Shown here in pieces: positions 11,190-23,569 of a DNA stretch of 64,000 nucleotides; the first letter of the stretch is position 1, and each line of letters begins with the position of its first letter. This DNA comes from Plantago ovata. Its lineage: Eukaryota; Streptophyta; Magnoliopsida; Lamiales; Plantaginaceae. A program made the translations under genes and the position numbers. The DNA lies in NCBI GenBank assembly GCA_028274465.1, contig JAHHQI010000238.1:1-64000 (forward strand), given 5' to 3'. Under the pieces are notes generated by a model. It was not told the origin of the DNA. It worked only from the letters and a program-made list of their open reading frames with translations, and made no database searches.

Positions 11190-12533
11190 GGTCTGAAATA
11201 TAAAGACATATAAGAGCATAAGTGGTTGTCAAGTCGATGCTAACAGAAAAATAAAAATACAGGCTGATGTGAGAGGGGAATCTAATATTGGCATGCACAT
11301 AATGTTCTTATGATCATTACAGAAACCTAACAATTTAAATTTGAATACTTAATTTACATTGACTAACTGCTGTGAACAACAGAAACATGTTTGAACCAAA
11401 TCAGTACATACACAATAACCAGTCATGGCAGAACATACACTTGTATGTTAAGTCTCAACTACAATTAGATCATATAAAGTATGTACCGATAGAGAGAAAG
11501 CTTATTAAGGTAGCATCTATCCAAGAAAATACAACTCTGTTACAGAATCAAAGAACTTGATAGAACAAATAATTTAATAACAACGGAGACACAATCTTAG
11601 AAGTAACAATCCAAGTGGAGAAACTCAAATGAATGTGTACTAAATAATAAGCTAGCCTAACCAGTTATGCAGATTCAATAACCGACAACCGATAAGTGAC
11701 TTTAACTTAGCAGGTATGTAGATTCAATAACCAGAAGCATTATTGCAAGAAGTGAAGAACATAATAATCATAGTAAATTTCAAAAACAGACGACCACTCA
11801 TAAATAAAGATTTAATAACAATCCAAAATCAATTTAGCATCATTCAAATGCAATAGATTGTAAATCATCAGAAAAGTACATAACTTTATGAAAAATAGGG
11901 TCATAATTAAATAAGAATCTGACCTGTGACGCTTAAGGAGAGTATATGTGATATCTACCGCTGCATAAAAATAGATGAGCCGTGTCATAATGACATAAAC
12001 ATTAACTCGAATAATCACATTAACATTAACACGAAAGGACAAGTTGAGAGAGATGAGATAGAAATACCTCGGTTACAATGGGGAGAGGCTGGACACAGAA
12101 GTATTAGGGCTACCAAGATACAATGAGTATATATAAGTCCACAACAGGGAATTTAACATAGTATGAAAGGAAAGTAATCTCTAAATAGTGGTGATTGACA
12201 ATGTAAATGGAAAAACAAATCTGTAAGAGTGGAGTAATTTATTCCAATTTCCAAATCTCAAAGTTCAATATATTTTTGCACTAAATTAGTCTGCTAAGTT
12301 AAAATCTTTTGCAACAAATTAGGCTTCTAAGTTAAAATCTATAATTTATAATTAAGGCAAGCGCATCAATTATGCGCCGAAGACCGTTGTAATAATATCT
12401 TAAAAAACAAAAGGTGAAGAAATAGTTTAAAAACTCAACGGTGAATAGAGATAATTTATATGGTGGAGAAAATTTCATCGAAAGAGTATGAATCAACATA
12501 AGAATGAAATAAATAAATGAGTCCAAGTATCAA
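11190..12533. other. 5' leader intron and upstream region of the Helitron RPA gene
   Basis: AT-rich DNA with no supportable coding region. From 11190 to about 12067 it probably forms the 5' intron of the RPA-like gene, then its promoter to about 12200. The rest, up to the abrupt start of the NLR fragment at 12534, holds nothing recognisable. Confidence 0.45.
12128..12136 (-). promoter_or_regulatory. Probable TATA box of the RPA-like gene
   Basis: TTATATATA on the - strand, followed by a short leader with a plausible donor (ACCGAG/GTATTT, near 12067) before the coding start at 11189. Position and sequence fit a plant TATA box; there is no direct evidence. Confidence 0.4.
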
Positions 12534-13318
12534 AAGGATATCTGGAGGACCTCAAGGAAACACTTGGCCTGACTCGGGGATACTTGAGCATGCTGCGAGG
12601 CGGCAACTTGAAGATCCTGACGTGAAGCTGTGGCTCAAGAAAGTTGAGAACTTTATCTATGATGCTGACAACTTGCTTGATGAGTATCAATATGAAACTT
12701 ACCGTCGTACTGTTGAGGGGGGGTGTGGAGACAAGGACCAGAAGAAGGCAAGGTATGCTTCTCCTTCTGTTTCTCAAATCCTATATGTTTCCGTTCGAAG
12801 ATGGGTCATGCTATTAGGGATTTGAACGCTAAGTTCAACCGTCTGAATGCAAAGGCCAATAAGCTTAGCATATAGAGTAGGATTTCCAATTCCCTTTATA
12901 TTAATCCTGTTACCAAGGAGACTACTCCCGTGAGTGGTGAATAGTTTTGGTAGAGAAGAACACGCTTCTAAAATATTAGATATGGTGGTTAACTCGAGTG
13001 ACAAAGATGATATCTTTTTCCTTCCCATCGTTGGTATGGGTGGACTAGGGAAGACAACTTTAGCTCGATTAGTCTTCAATGACCCAAAGGCCATCAAACA
13101 TTTTGATGATAGAATATGGGTTTGTGTTTCCACTAATTTTGACACCAAAAGCCTCTTCATCCAAATCCTTGGGTCATTGGGAAAAACTGCTGATCAACAA
13201 GGCAGCTTGGCAACAATCACGGGAAACCTCCAAAGGTTGTTGAGGGATAAAAGGTACTTGCTCGTTCTTGACGACTTGTGGCATGAGGAACGCCATGATT
13301 GGGAAGGTTTTAATATAT
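12534..13318 (+). pseudogene. CNL fragment: CC and start of NB-ARC
   Basis: Starts abruptly inside the coiled-coil domain at the codons matching DLEDLKE and stops abruptly after the kinase-2 motif. It contains the CC signature DADNLLDEYQYE in modified form, then the P-loop GMGGLGKTTLARL (near 13033-13071), IWVCVSTNFDTKS, and kinase-2 YLLVLDDLWHEE (near 13253-13290). It is almost identical to the same part of the copy at 15326, so the duplication is recent. There are at least three defects: missing codons and frame change in the CC domain, a stop after the linker RISNS region, and a frame change before the P-loop. It has no start and no LRR, so it is non-functional. Confidence 0.9.
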
Positions 13319-13474
13319 ATATATTTTTTCCGGGTTGGACCCAAAATCGAATTTGAAAATTTTGAGGATTTAATTTATATTTGGAATATAAATGATTTAA
13401 TTGTAATTATTTGTAACTAGAGGAGTTAAATTTAATTAGTATAAAGTTAAGGGGCTTATTTGTGATTTATCAAT
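13319..13474. other. Short AT-rich junction
   Basis: Joins the truncated NLR fragment to duplicated NLR 3'-flank sequence. No matches noticed elsewhere in the window and no coding signal. Confidence 0.4.
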
Positions 13475-15150
13475 ATGTTTGCGGGAAAAGAAACAGGGTC
13501 CATAGGTGGAAATTTCAAACCTCAACCTACATGGAGCAAATTGCCCAGTTTTCATTTGGAAGCTAATGAAAATAACAAATTTGCTGCATTGATGAATCCC
13601 CAAATAGAACGTTCCTGTTTTCTGATCCCCAATCGAAGAAGATTTCTACTCGGAAACTATGGAAGCTTGATTCATATTCGAATTATTAGTGAGTGCTTCT
13701 TTATATTATATTAGCAGCATCTTTAAGTAATTATTGAAACGCTCTTGTACTTGAAATTTATTTATATTAGCAGCTGTTTGATGGAATGTCGAAATTTGCA
13801 TTTTACTTCTGTTTTTAATTGAATGCTACTGCATTTTATGAATTGTTCCAAGTATCCAGTTTCACTGTTGCTTAATTAGCTCGAATTGTACTATTATTGT
13901 TAGACTAAATGTTACATGGTACACTACCATTAAACCAAGGATCCAGTTTATAGTTACTGTCTATGTTAAACAAAAGGTCAATTATGTACACAAGTTGTGA
14001 CTTTATTGGTTTACCCTCATTGTAGTAGGATGAAGGTAAATTTCAAGTTCAGTCTAGTTTTAATTATGTGTGATTGGAATCATCTGCATTTTATTAAATG
14101 TTTTTATTGCTTGTGAAAGTAGGCAGCAGATGAAGTTTGGCTATAGCTTGTTGACACATAACAAATGTTTATATATATACAGGATACAATCACTGCTTAG
14201 ATGTGCATGTGGATGATATGAGAATTCAGTTTGATGTGTTGTGGTTTAGATACTTTCCATGGCAGTCTGTTGTGTTGTATCTAGTTAATGATATGATACT
14301 TTTGTTTTTTTGGTAATAACAGGTCAACGTAAATGCAGATTCACACTTTACATGCATGACAGATCGAGACTGGAGCATCGTTGCATCTGACGAAGGCCTA
14401 ATACTGATGCCCATTGATGACGGGTATGTTCCTTTTTGTTTTTAATTTTTTTGTTGGGGAACAAAAGATAGCTTTTATTCCAGTAGACAATTAAGTACAG
14501 TCCACTCAAAACAAACAGTCTCTATTTCAGAGATAACACACACTCACAACTGAATTAGCAGAGAATCAAAATTAGCAGACTGTTACAGAAGTTCACCAGT
14601 TTCTTATCATTTGAGCATCGAGGAATAGACTTCCTAATTACCTCCCTCAAAACTACTTCAAATATTTTTGTTTGTCTTGAAAAATATGCGTGTTCCTTCT
14701 GTCCAAATGCCATACACAAACTCTGAAATGAGCACACATTCAGAACCCATTGATTTGGTTTCTTCCCTTCACCATCATCCACATCATTACTTGCTAATCA
14801 CATGCCACTTTTAATGTAACTGATACTCGTATTCCATAACATTTTCATTTCGAGTCCAATATCAACTTATTCTTGAATGAAACTAAAATCAAGCATAATA
14901 AATGTTCTTGTACACTTAGCATGAAGTTGTAAGTGTCTTGGTTATTTGGTGAGAGTGCTTCTCTTCTTTCGGTTTATGCATAATGCATCTTCTCAAGTTA
15001 TTTAAACGGTCTTGTACTTGAAAGTGTAAAAGTCTCAAACAATACAGAGTTAAGAAATTGGCAAAACTTTTCGTTTTGCATCGGATTAATCAAGTTACGA
15101 GAAGAAACAGGGCAAGTTGCTTGCCATGGCATGCTTGTCTGTTCACTTAA
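13475..15150. repeat. Segmental duplication A (partner 59885-61543)
   Basis: About 1.67 kb nearly identical to 59885-61543, beginning at the codons for MFAGKE and ending at the phrase GGCATGCTTGTCT. It includes NLR-downstream DNA, a piece of the unidentified exon E near 14320-14430, and a LINE 3' fragment. A part of it (13700-14090) has a third, more diverged copy at about 38300-38770. The shared content shows that two NLR units descend from one duplicated block. Confidence 0.85.
14440..14800 (-). mobile_element. LINE 3'-end fragment (copy in duplication A)
   Basis: On the - strand this encodes the last residues of a plant L1-type LINE ORF2, with the IFEVVLREVIRKSI phrase typical of the C-terminus, followed by a 3' tail ending in an A-rich run (seen as TTTTTAATTTTTTT on the + strand near 14440). 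It is 5'-truncated and frame-damaged. The same fragment lies at 60835-61165, so the insertion predates the segmental duplication. Confidence 0.6.
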
Positions 15151-15325
15151 TGCTTTACTTTTCTTTATTGTCAAGACAAGAATAATACTACAATCATCAA
15201 ATGCTCCAATCTGAATCACTAACAAGGCTAAAAACAGAAAAACATAGTACCAAATCTCTCTTTGCATTTTGCACAATACTCAAACCAAAAAAATACACTT
15301 GTAGAAAAAAGGAAAAAGAAAAAAA

Positions 15326-18300
15326 AATGGGCGAACAGGTGATTGAAGCTTCGGTTCGAATCCTGATTGAGAAGCTGCTTGCAATTGCTACTGATGAATT
15401 GGTCTCATATTGGGTGTCAAGGAAGATCTGGAGGACCTCAAGGAAACTTGGCCTGACTCGGGGATACTTGGAGCATGCTGCGAGGCGGCAACTTGAAGAT
15501 CCTGACGTGAAGTTGTGGCTCAAGAAAGTTGAGAACTTTATCTATGATGCTGACAACTTGCTTGATGAGTATCAATACGAAACTTACCGTCGTACTGTTG
15601 AGGGGGGTGTGCAGATCAAGGACCAGAAGAAGAGCAAGGTATGCTTCTCCTTCTGTTTCTCAAACCCTATATGTTTCCGTTCGAAGATGGGTCATGCTAT
15701 TAGGGATTTGAATGCTAAGTTCAACCGTCTGAATGCAAAGGCCAATAAGCTTAGCATTCAGAGTAGGATTTCCAATTCCCTTTATATTAATCCTGTTACC
15801 AAGGAGACTACTCCCGTGAGTGGTGAACTAGTTGTCGGTAGAGAAGCACACGCTTCTAAAATATTAGATATGGTGGTTACCTCGAGTAACAAAGATGATA
15901 TCTTTTTCCTTCCCATCGTTGGTATGGGTGGACTAGGGAAGACAACTTTAGCTCGATTAGTCTTCAATGACCCAAAGGCCATCAAACATTTTGATGATAG
16001 AATATGGGTTTGTGTGTCCACTAATTTTGACACCAAAAGCCTCTTCATCCAAATCCTTGGGTCATTGGGAAAAACTACTGATCAACAAGGCAGCTTGGCA
16101 ACAATCACGGGAAACCTCCAAAGGTTGTTGAGGATAAAAGGTACTTGCTCGTTCTTGACGACTTGTGGCATGAGAACGCCATGATTGGGAAGGTTTTAAA
16201 ATACTCTTCTTGGGTTCAGCTCAAGAAAGGGAAATGTTATTATCACAACTACTCGTCTTCAAACTGTGGCGTCCATGGTGAACCCACAATCATTTCATCA
16301 GTTAGATAAGCTATCTGACGATGTGTGTTGGTCTCTGATTAAGAGAAAAGCTTTTCCAACAGGAGAAGTGCCAGAGAATTTGAGACCATCGGATATGAGG
16401 TTGCTCGTAAGTGTAAAGGTTTACCACTGGCAGCAACCTTATAGGTGCGTCTTTACAAGGGAAGCAGATAGATGATTGGACATCAGTTCAACAACGTCAG
16501 CTTTCCGATTCAGAACCCGGTGTGCAGCAGATATTGAAGGTCAGCTATGATCGTTTGCCATCTCTATTACTTAAAAAATGCTTTGCATATTGTGCCATTT
16601 TTCGCAAGGACAACGAAATAGAGAAAGAGAGACTAATCCAACTTTGGATGGCGGAAGGCTTTCTTTCGGGAAATGACATGGAGAGTCTAGGCAGTGATGT
16701 CTATGATACGTTACTGAAGAATTCTTTCTTGCAAGAGGTTGTGCACGATGAGTTTGGCAACATTCAGTACTCTAAGATGCATGATCTTGTGCACGACCTG
16801 GCAATCTCGGTTTCAAAAGAAGATTGCTTTAATGATGAGAGTGATTATAGGGACATGGCTTCCCATGTCAGATATCTTGCAGTCAAATCACTTGTGGAGA
16901 ATCACTCAAGATCATGAAGGAGAATGCAATATATTTGCGTAGTTTGTGTTTGGGATATGGAAGCTCTCTAGCTGATGATCTATTCAGGGATCTCAAAAGG
17001 TTGCATGTTCTAAATCTGAGTGGATCAAGAATTGAAGAATTGAGCAGCTCGGTTGGAGAGCTGATCCATCTGCGGTTGCTTGATGTTTCAGAGACAAAAC
17101 TTTCCACTTTACCGGATTCTATTTGTAAGCTTTACAACTTGCAGACCTAAATATCTACAAGTGTGAAAATCTTAGAAGATTTCCTGACAAGTCACATCTC
17201 AATTGAATATGAGGCATCTCGTATTTGCTTATGATGCTGAAATTGAGACACCATCTCATATTGGAAAGTTGACTTGTCTTCGCACGTTACGTGCTTTTAG
17301 TGTGGGGTTGGGGGACGGTCGTCGATTGCAGAGTTGGGACCTTTGAAAAATCTAAAAGGTGTAGTTGTCATAAGGGGACTTGAGAATGTTAAAGACAAGG
17401 AAGAAGCTATGAGATCGGATTTAATTGGAAAAACAAACTTACAACAACTGTGTTTGGAGTGGGCAGAAGATGATGCTAGCAACAGTGAAATGGAAGTTGA
17501 TGGCAAAGGAAACAATCACGAAGGAGTTTTGGAAGGCCTTAAACCTCATCGTAATATAAAGAGCTTACAAATAAAAAATTTCAGGGAGATAAGTTTCCAG
17601 CGTGGGCCGCGACATGAAGATTAGTGATGGAATGAGCCTAGACAAACTGGTCAAAATAGAGCTGAGGGGTTGTTTGAAATGTGAAGAAATTCCCACGATG
17701 GGTCATCTACCATTCCTCAAGGACTTGTCTCTGTGGGAACTGCCAAATGTGAAATCAATTGGTCCTTCATTTTACAATCATCATCATGATTGTGAAAACA
17801 GGGGCAAGAGTAGCACAAGTTCCCAACCATTCCGGGCACTTGAAATATTCACTATGTTTAGCATGCCCAATTTGGTTGAGTGGGTTGCACCAACTGCACA
17901 GATTTCAACAACATCAAGCAGTACAACGCTTCTAAAGTCCCAGGTTTTCTCTTTTAAAATCATTAGAGATTAAGTCTACTCCAAAATTGAAGGCCATACC
18001 AAGTCATGATCTTGGGCTCTTGAAGAGCTATATTTAGATAGAATAGAGGAAAGCAGCTTGTTTGTTAACATGGCATGCAACAACAATTTAATCTCTCTGA
18101 GGAAATTAGAGATTTGGGGATGCAAACTAAGTAATGATGGGGTTAGCAAGCTAATTCAATCTAGTCAACACCACCTTGAGAGTTTGATTATCTGGGGTTG
18201 CTATGAGTTGAGTCATTTAGAATTTCCGGATAATGAAGAAGAAGACGATGATGATGATGGCCACAGAGAATAATCCTACCGTCTCTCCAGAGATTATTTG

Positions 18301-19426
18301 TTTCCAACTGCCCTAATTTGGCCTCCGTTGCATTGGAAAACTCCCAACCTTTCATCATTAAGGATTGATGAATGCAAAAAAGTAATGATGGGGTTAGGAA
18401 GCTAATTCTATCTAGTCAACACCACCTTGAGAGTTTGACTATCTGGGGTTGCGATGAGTTGAGTCATTTAGAATTTTCCGGATGATGAAGAAGAAGATGA
18501 TGATGATGGCAACAGCAGAACGTCCCTACCGTCTCTCAAGTCTTATTGATAAGTAAGTGCGGTCGCCTAGAGTCAATTGGATTTAGAAGCGGAAAGTGCC
18601 GACCAATCCCGTCTCTCTGGAATTTGAGTATTTGGGATTGCCCTAATTTGGCCTCTGTTGCATTGAAACTGCCAACCTTTCAAGACTAAGGATCGAAAGA
18701 GATGCAAAATAAGTAATGATGGGGTTAGCAAGCTAATTCAAACCCGTCAACACCACCTTCAGGAATGATTATCTCGGGTTGCAATGAGTTGACTCATTTG
18801 GAATTTCCGGATGATGATGATGCCAGAGCAGAATCCTACCGTCTCTCAAGTCTTAACCATATGGTTTGCGAAGCCTGGAGTCGATGGATTCAGAAGCGGA
18901 AGTGCCGACCCATCCTTTCTCTCCAAAATTGAATGTTTGGTTACTGCCCTAATTTGGCCTCCGTTGCATTCGAAACTCCCAACCTTTCATATTAAGTATT
19001 AAGGGATGCAAAATAAGTAATGATGGGGTTAGCAAGCTAATTCAATCTAGTCAACACCACCTTCAGGAATTGTTTATCGGGGATTGCAATGAGTTGACTC
19101 ATTTGGAATTTCCTGATGATGATGATGATTGCCACAGCCACAGAACGTCCCTACCGTCTCTCAAGCGTTTATCCATAGATTACTGTGATCGCCTGGAGTC
19201 AATTGTATTTAGAAGCGGAAAGTGCCGACCCATCTCTTCTCTACAGAGATTGACTGTTCGGGAATGCCCTAATTTGGCCTCCGTTGCATTCGAAACTCCC
19301 AACCTTTCAAGACAATGGATTCACAATTGTCCCAAATGGAAAGAAGACATTGACGAGCGCTGTCAAGAGGTAAGGGCACAGCACCCTACGATCGTCCCTC
19401 GAGTCTTAATGAATAGGTCACTGTGA
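15326..19426 (+). pseudogene. CNL (RGA2-like) resistance gene, broken full-length copy
   Basis: Begins with ATG at 15326 (MGEQVIEASVRILIEKLLA), the same start as the intact copy at 55227. The Rx-N coiled coil, P-loop GMGGLGKTTLARL (about 15928), kinase-2, the region around RNBS-D (CFAYCAIFRKD, about 16578), MHD motif KMHDLVHDLA (about 16775) and a long LRR region are present in order. It cannot encode a full protein. A short out-of-frame stretch lies in the CC domain (about 15395-15450, two compensating changes), a base is missing at about 16132 so the frame ends at 16182, and further frame breaks occur near 16430, 16915, 17150-17220, 17320, 17590 and through the LRRs. The LRR end is expanded to about four copies of a module present twice in the intact gene. 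The last piece ends at 19424-19426. Confidence 0.9.
18060..19340 (+). repeat. Expanded LRR module array (about four copies)
   Basis: Four successive blocks of about 300 bp start near 18080, 18370, 18700 and 19010. Each contains the phrases for SNDGVSKLIQ, an SQHHL stretch, LEFP plus an aspartate-rich loop, GFRSGKCRP and CPNLASVA. The intact NLR has two and the copy at 39982 has one. Blocks two and three are the most decayed. Confidence 0.8.
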
Positions 19427-19795
19427 TAATCTGCTATAATAATTGTCATAAACAAGATTGCAAACCTGTTTATCGCTCAACTAGCCGGTTATTAATTACT
19501 AGCTAGCATTCTTGTTATAACATTTATTCTTTTTGGTCATGTCCTTTTGAGTAGTCATTATCTTTCCGACTGTTGGTTTTAAATTTCTTGGAAACTTATA
19601 TACAATTTGCATAATGTTAATGTTTTCGTCTTTTTTTTCCCCGCTGTAATTCACTCTTCACATGTTCGTGGGTGTTCATATGCTGAGTGTCCTGGTTTGT
19701 TGCTAATAGCAGCATCTATTAGTCAAATAACTGATTAACATATTCCCCTGTAATTTGCTTAAGTAGTTGTTGATCTTTAGGCCTTCATTTTGGAG
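19427..19795. other. NLR 3' flank, no gene seen
   Basis: AT-rich DNA after the NLR stop, matching the DNA that follows the intact NLR near 59260-59490. No coding signal. Confidence 0.5.
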
Positions 19796-20962
19796 CAGGT
19801 GGCTACTCTGATTGCAGTTGGGCTGGTCTCATTGTTTGGTTCTACAACTGTACAACATCATTACTGGAGTAGTAGTATGTTGTTTCGTAAACTTCTAGTT
19901 TATGATACTTTTATGATTTCATTTGTGATGATGGAAAAGAGTTGGTTCAGTAATATTTGTATTTGATTTTTTAGGTAATATATAACAGAGTCAACGTAAA
20001 TCAGATGCACACTACTTTACATACATGAGAGATCGAGATTGGAGCGCCGTTGCTTCTCAAGGCCTAATACCGATGCCATTGATGATGGGTATGTTCTGTA
20101 TTTCTTCGTTGTAGATCATTAATATTAAAATTGTTCCTCTCCCTGAAGAATCAATGTTTTTGGGTTGGAACTTCGGGTTTAACAGGAGATTATATGTTTG
20201 CAGGAAAAGAAATAGGGTTCCATGAGCAGAAATTTCAACCTCAACCGTACAAGGAGCAAATTGATCAATGTTCATTTGGAAGCTAATGAAATAACTAGCT
20301 GCTGCATTGATGAATCCTTTAAGATGAGGGGTAGGGACTATAGTTTCACTTTTTTTTTGTTATAGATGGTTGATCTTGATAATGTTTGATTGTTCTATGA
20401 AGAACCAATTTGGAATCATTTTTGCTAGCATATTGGGAAAACTCTAGAGAGTTTCAAGACAATTTGGCTGCACTGAATGAGGTTACTTCAAAGGAAACTA
20501 TCATCAACCGAAAGGAACTGTGAAAAGGTGAAAAGTTAAATCTTGGTTTTTGATTTCATGCCTGTAAACTATATAATGCTGCAATGAAGATGATGATTTA
20601 ACAAGCAGAGAGACTGACAAAGAAAAGTGTGAAGCACCTGCAGAGTGCTTTGAATGTTTAATGGATGATGCTACGAAGCTCACTTAGTCGGGCGTGTAGA
20701 TGCATGGAACTCTTTATTGTGTTTGCTGGTGGAATGTTCACTCGGCCTATTAAGGTACGATGTATTTCCTCTCTGTAAAACTGTTTCTCAGCACACTGGT
20801 TACATTATCTTTCCTTTTTTTCATCAATTATAATGTTGTCTGCGTTTTGCAGGATGGTGTTGGAGATAAATCAGTCTTCATCTTCAATGCATTACATTAG
20901 AAGAGAAGGCTGCCCTGATCGAAAAGCTAGAGGAACAAAACTATTCTGAGAATCACAATTAA
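19796..20962 (+). pseudogene. Unidentified small-membrane-protein gene, exon remnants (copy behind NLR at 15326)
   Basis: Series of exon-like pieces in constant order, each matching pieces behind other NLR copies. D (19799-19870) encodes a hydrophobic LIAVGLVSLFGSTTVQ stretch. E (about 19980-20090) encodes a basic stretch with RDRDW. F (about 20440-20535) matches NLAALNEVTSKE. G (about 20605-20752) reads KSVKHLQ and, in a second frame, a hydrophobic stretch ending FTRPIK at a GT donor. H (20854-20962) encodes SVFIFNALH and ends near a stop. Splice-like AG/GT borders surround D, G and H. Frames are damaged. The product is unknown to me; two hydrophobic stretches suggest a small membrane protein. 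Confidence 0.45.
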
Positions 20963-21309
20963 GTAGGAGAAACCAAGGCCTGTTTATTGCTTGTGAAATT
21001 AGGCAGCAGATAAAGTTTGGCTATACATTATGTGACGTGACAATTTTGTTGTTTCTGTAGCTTGTTGATACATAGTAAAATGTACCTAGAAGATACAATC
21101 ACTTAGATCTGTGAATATCAGATTTAATTCTATGCAAATGCTCAACCAGTCCTTCGTGTCACATGCAATCAATCTTCTCAAAATGTACCTCTTTATAGTT
21201 CTTTCTCCCATTATTTCTTTCTGTAGGTATTGAATTAATAAGAGCTTTTTGCCTTTTTCCAAGAATTTAATTAACAAGCGTATTATACAAGAATTATTCG
21301 AAATAACAG
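20963..21309. other. Intergenic, no gene seen
   Basis: AT-rich sequence between unidentified exon remnants and the second Copia-like element. It shares the phrase GGCAGCAGATAAAGTTTGGC with the flanks at 14120, 39305 and 60535. Nothing else. Confidence 0.5.
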
Positions 21310-21970
21310 AACAGGTATAACAGAAACCATATTTAATTTGATTTATATATCACTTTACAGAGATGGCAATCAACCATCATTACTCAAAATGTAGTGGTTG
21401 ATTTTTGGAACACCACTAGAAGGCTTTTGGCCATGACGATTGTGGAGTTAATTCTCGGCTCCCTCGCCATCAATCTTTGCTGGATTTCCCGGCAGCACAG
21501 GCATTCTTCCCGTTGCTGCTTACTATTTTCTGGAAGCATTTTAGGCAGAAATTGTGCCCGCAGGGTGTCTGAAACAAGAAACACAACCATTAAATTAGCA
21601 ATCAATCTTTATAAATTACTCAGGATGAATTGCAGTTCCTACACCCAATCACTCAGTATGAATTGCATCTGTAAAACATAAGTAGCCATTCCTACTCTCA
21701 ATCACTCAGTATGAATTGCAGTTCAAACCACTCACAGAGATTATGTTTTGTCAAAATAACTATCATGTTCATGTACCAAAAGTAACAAACACAATAGACT
21801 CACTAAAAGACAACAATTCCATGAATACTTTCTAATCTAAAACAGGAAACAGGAAACAGGAAAAACAATTTCATTTACAGTCCAATTTCAACTTCAATGA
21901 AACTAAAATCAAGCATAATTAACTACAGGTTCATTAACTCCTCAAACAATATTACTCAAAATGCCCTAAA

Positions 21971-22133
21971 AGATCCAACACACACAAAATAAACCAGATC
22001 TCAGCAAGCTAAAACCAAAACCAGACACACTAAATCAAAAAGAGAAAGAAAGATCCAACACACACAAAATAAACCAGATCTCAGCAAGCTAAAACGAAAA
22101 CCAGAAACACTAAATCAAAAAGAGAAAGAAAGA
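21971..22133. repeat. 80-bp tandem repeat, two copies
   Basis: Same unit as 1851-2090, two copies starting at 21971 and 22051. Confidence 0.85.
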
Positions 22134-22134
22134 G

Positions 22135-22881
22135 GACTTTGTTTACAGTGGTAGCACTTCCTTGTCTCAGGCCTTTGTTGAGCTTCCTGATCATACTTGT
22201 ACTGTACATGCATCTGGCCTGAACTTCTGTTTGGCTGCAAATTTATTTGACTTGGTTCCACCATGATTGGTATAGAGTCCTTCACCGGATGTTTGTCCAG
22301 AGTTAGAGCTCCCATTCTTCTTCAACTCCTTTTGCTTAAGAGCAGACTCAACATCAGCTAGACTGATTTCTTCACTCTTTGCTATAACCAATGCATCAAT
22401 GAAACCTTCATATTGCTTTGGGAGTGCGTTTAAGAGCATTAAGGCCTTGTCATCTTCATCCAGCTTGACTCCTACAGCCTTCAACTCAGAACAAATCTTC
22501 TTAAACTCTACAACCTGCTCCATAATCGACCTATCTGCAGCAATTTTAAACTTGAACAGTTTTTGCTTAAGATACAACTTGGATGCGGTTGTTTTGTTGT
22601 TATAGATTGTCTCAAGTTTATTCCAAACTCCCTTGGCCCGTTGTTTCTTCCTCAATATGATGAAGAGTTTCATCAGACAGAGACAATATCAAGGTGGTGT
22701 AGGCCTTCTCCTTTGCAGCTACCTTCTCTGCCGCTGTGGCAGTTGCTCCAAATCCTTCATCACCGAGCAATGCCTCTGCTGCACCCTCCTTTGACAACAA
22801 CGCCTTCATTTTCATCTTCCACAGACGAAAATTCGTTTTCTCAGAGAGTTTCTCCACTTCAAACTTCGCCGATGAACTCAT
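22135..22881 (-). pseudogene. Copia-type gag fossil, copy 2
   Basis: Gag-type region on the - strand starting MSSSAKFEVEKLS at 22881. It contains the NFRLWKMKMKALL phrase and ALLGDEG of DUF4219/UBN2-type Copia gags, LILSLSDETLHHIEEE, KLYLKQKLFKFK, LLNALPKQYEGF and the first cysteines of a zinc knuckle. It is broken and fossil, and not interrupted by the TRIM seen in copy 1. Confidence 0.75.
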
Positions 22882-22946
22882 CGTGAAACCTGTAACAATC
22901 AATCAGCAAATTCCGTCTACTTCTCCTTCCCACAGACGACGCCAAT

Positions 22947-23357
22947 TGTTGTGTCAATAGCTCAGAAACTACACCGTTCTCCGATCAAAACTCCCAATCA
23001 AGGAACGTATGAATCCTAATTTGATCAAACACTGAACCTGATAATAAGCAATTGAACGAAGAACAATGCACACAAGTTTACGTGGTTCAATTCAAGATGA
23101 ATCTACGTCCACGGGGAAGAAGAAGCAATTCACTAATCAACGAGAAGTGTACAAATTACAAGCTCTAACCTCAAGCTCTCTGTTTCCTCACTTTTTCCTC
23201 TCAGTTTTGGTGAATTATGAATAACTGATCAATCTCTCTCACACTACAAATACACATGATCTCTCTTATATTCTAGACTAGCAAAATATCTAGTAATAGT
23301 AGCTTGATGATCAAGCAAAACTCTAACTAACTAACAAACTTGCCAGCTAAGAGAACA
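22947..23357 (-). repeat. LTR of Copia-like element, copy 2
   Basis: 411 bp, near-identical to 3437-3847, with TG...CA ends on the - strand. Sequence similarity to copy 1 stops within a few bases beyond 23357. Confidence 0.7.
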
Positions 23358-23560
23358 GCTTGCAGCAGCAAGCTTGATGATCTGAACCATCGAGCTGTGG
23401 AGTAATCTTGAGCCCTTGGATCAGATTAATCAACTGCTTGCTTAAGAAACCATGCTATTTGAAAGTGTTGCTGTTTTACGGAGGTTGACCTATAGGTTTA
23501 CCTAGAGGTTCACTCAACCCCGTATTACTGGAAACAGAGTACTTTACCGCTTTTTATTGT

Positions 23561-23569
23561 TTTACCTAT
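23561..23569. repeat. MULE target-site duplication, left
   Basis: TTTACCTAT, identical to 37969-37977 on the right side of the element. Confidence 0.88.

Larger units (their letters stand above)
21310..23357 (-). mobile_element. Copia-like LTR element derivative, copy 2 (fossil)
   Basis: Sister of the element at 1193-3847, same orientation and same parts: one 411-bp LTR (22947-23357), TGGCGTC-type primer-binding site, Copia gag region, two-copy 80-bp repeat, AT-rich tail. No pol and no second LTR recognised. It lacks the TRIM, so it shows the state before that insertion. Broken. Confidence 0.7.
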
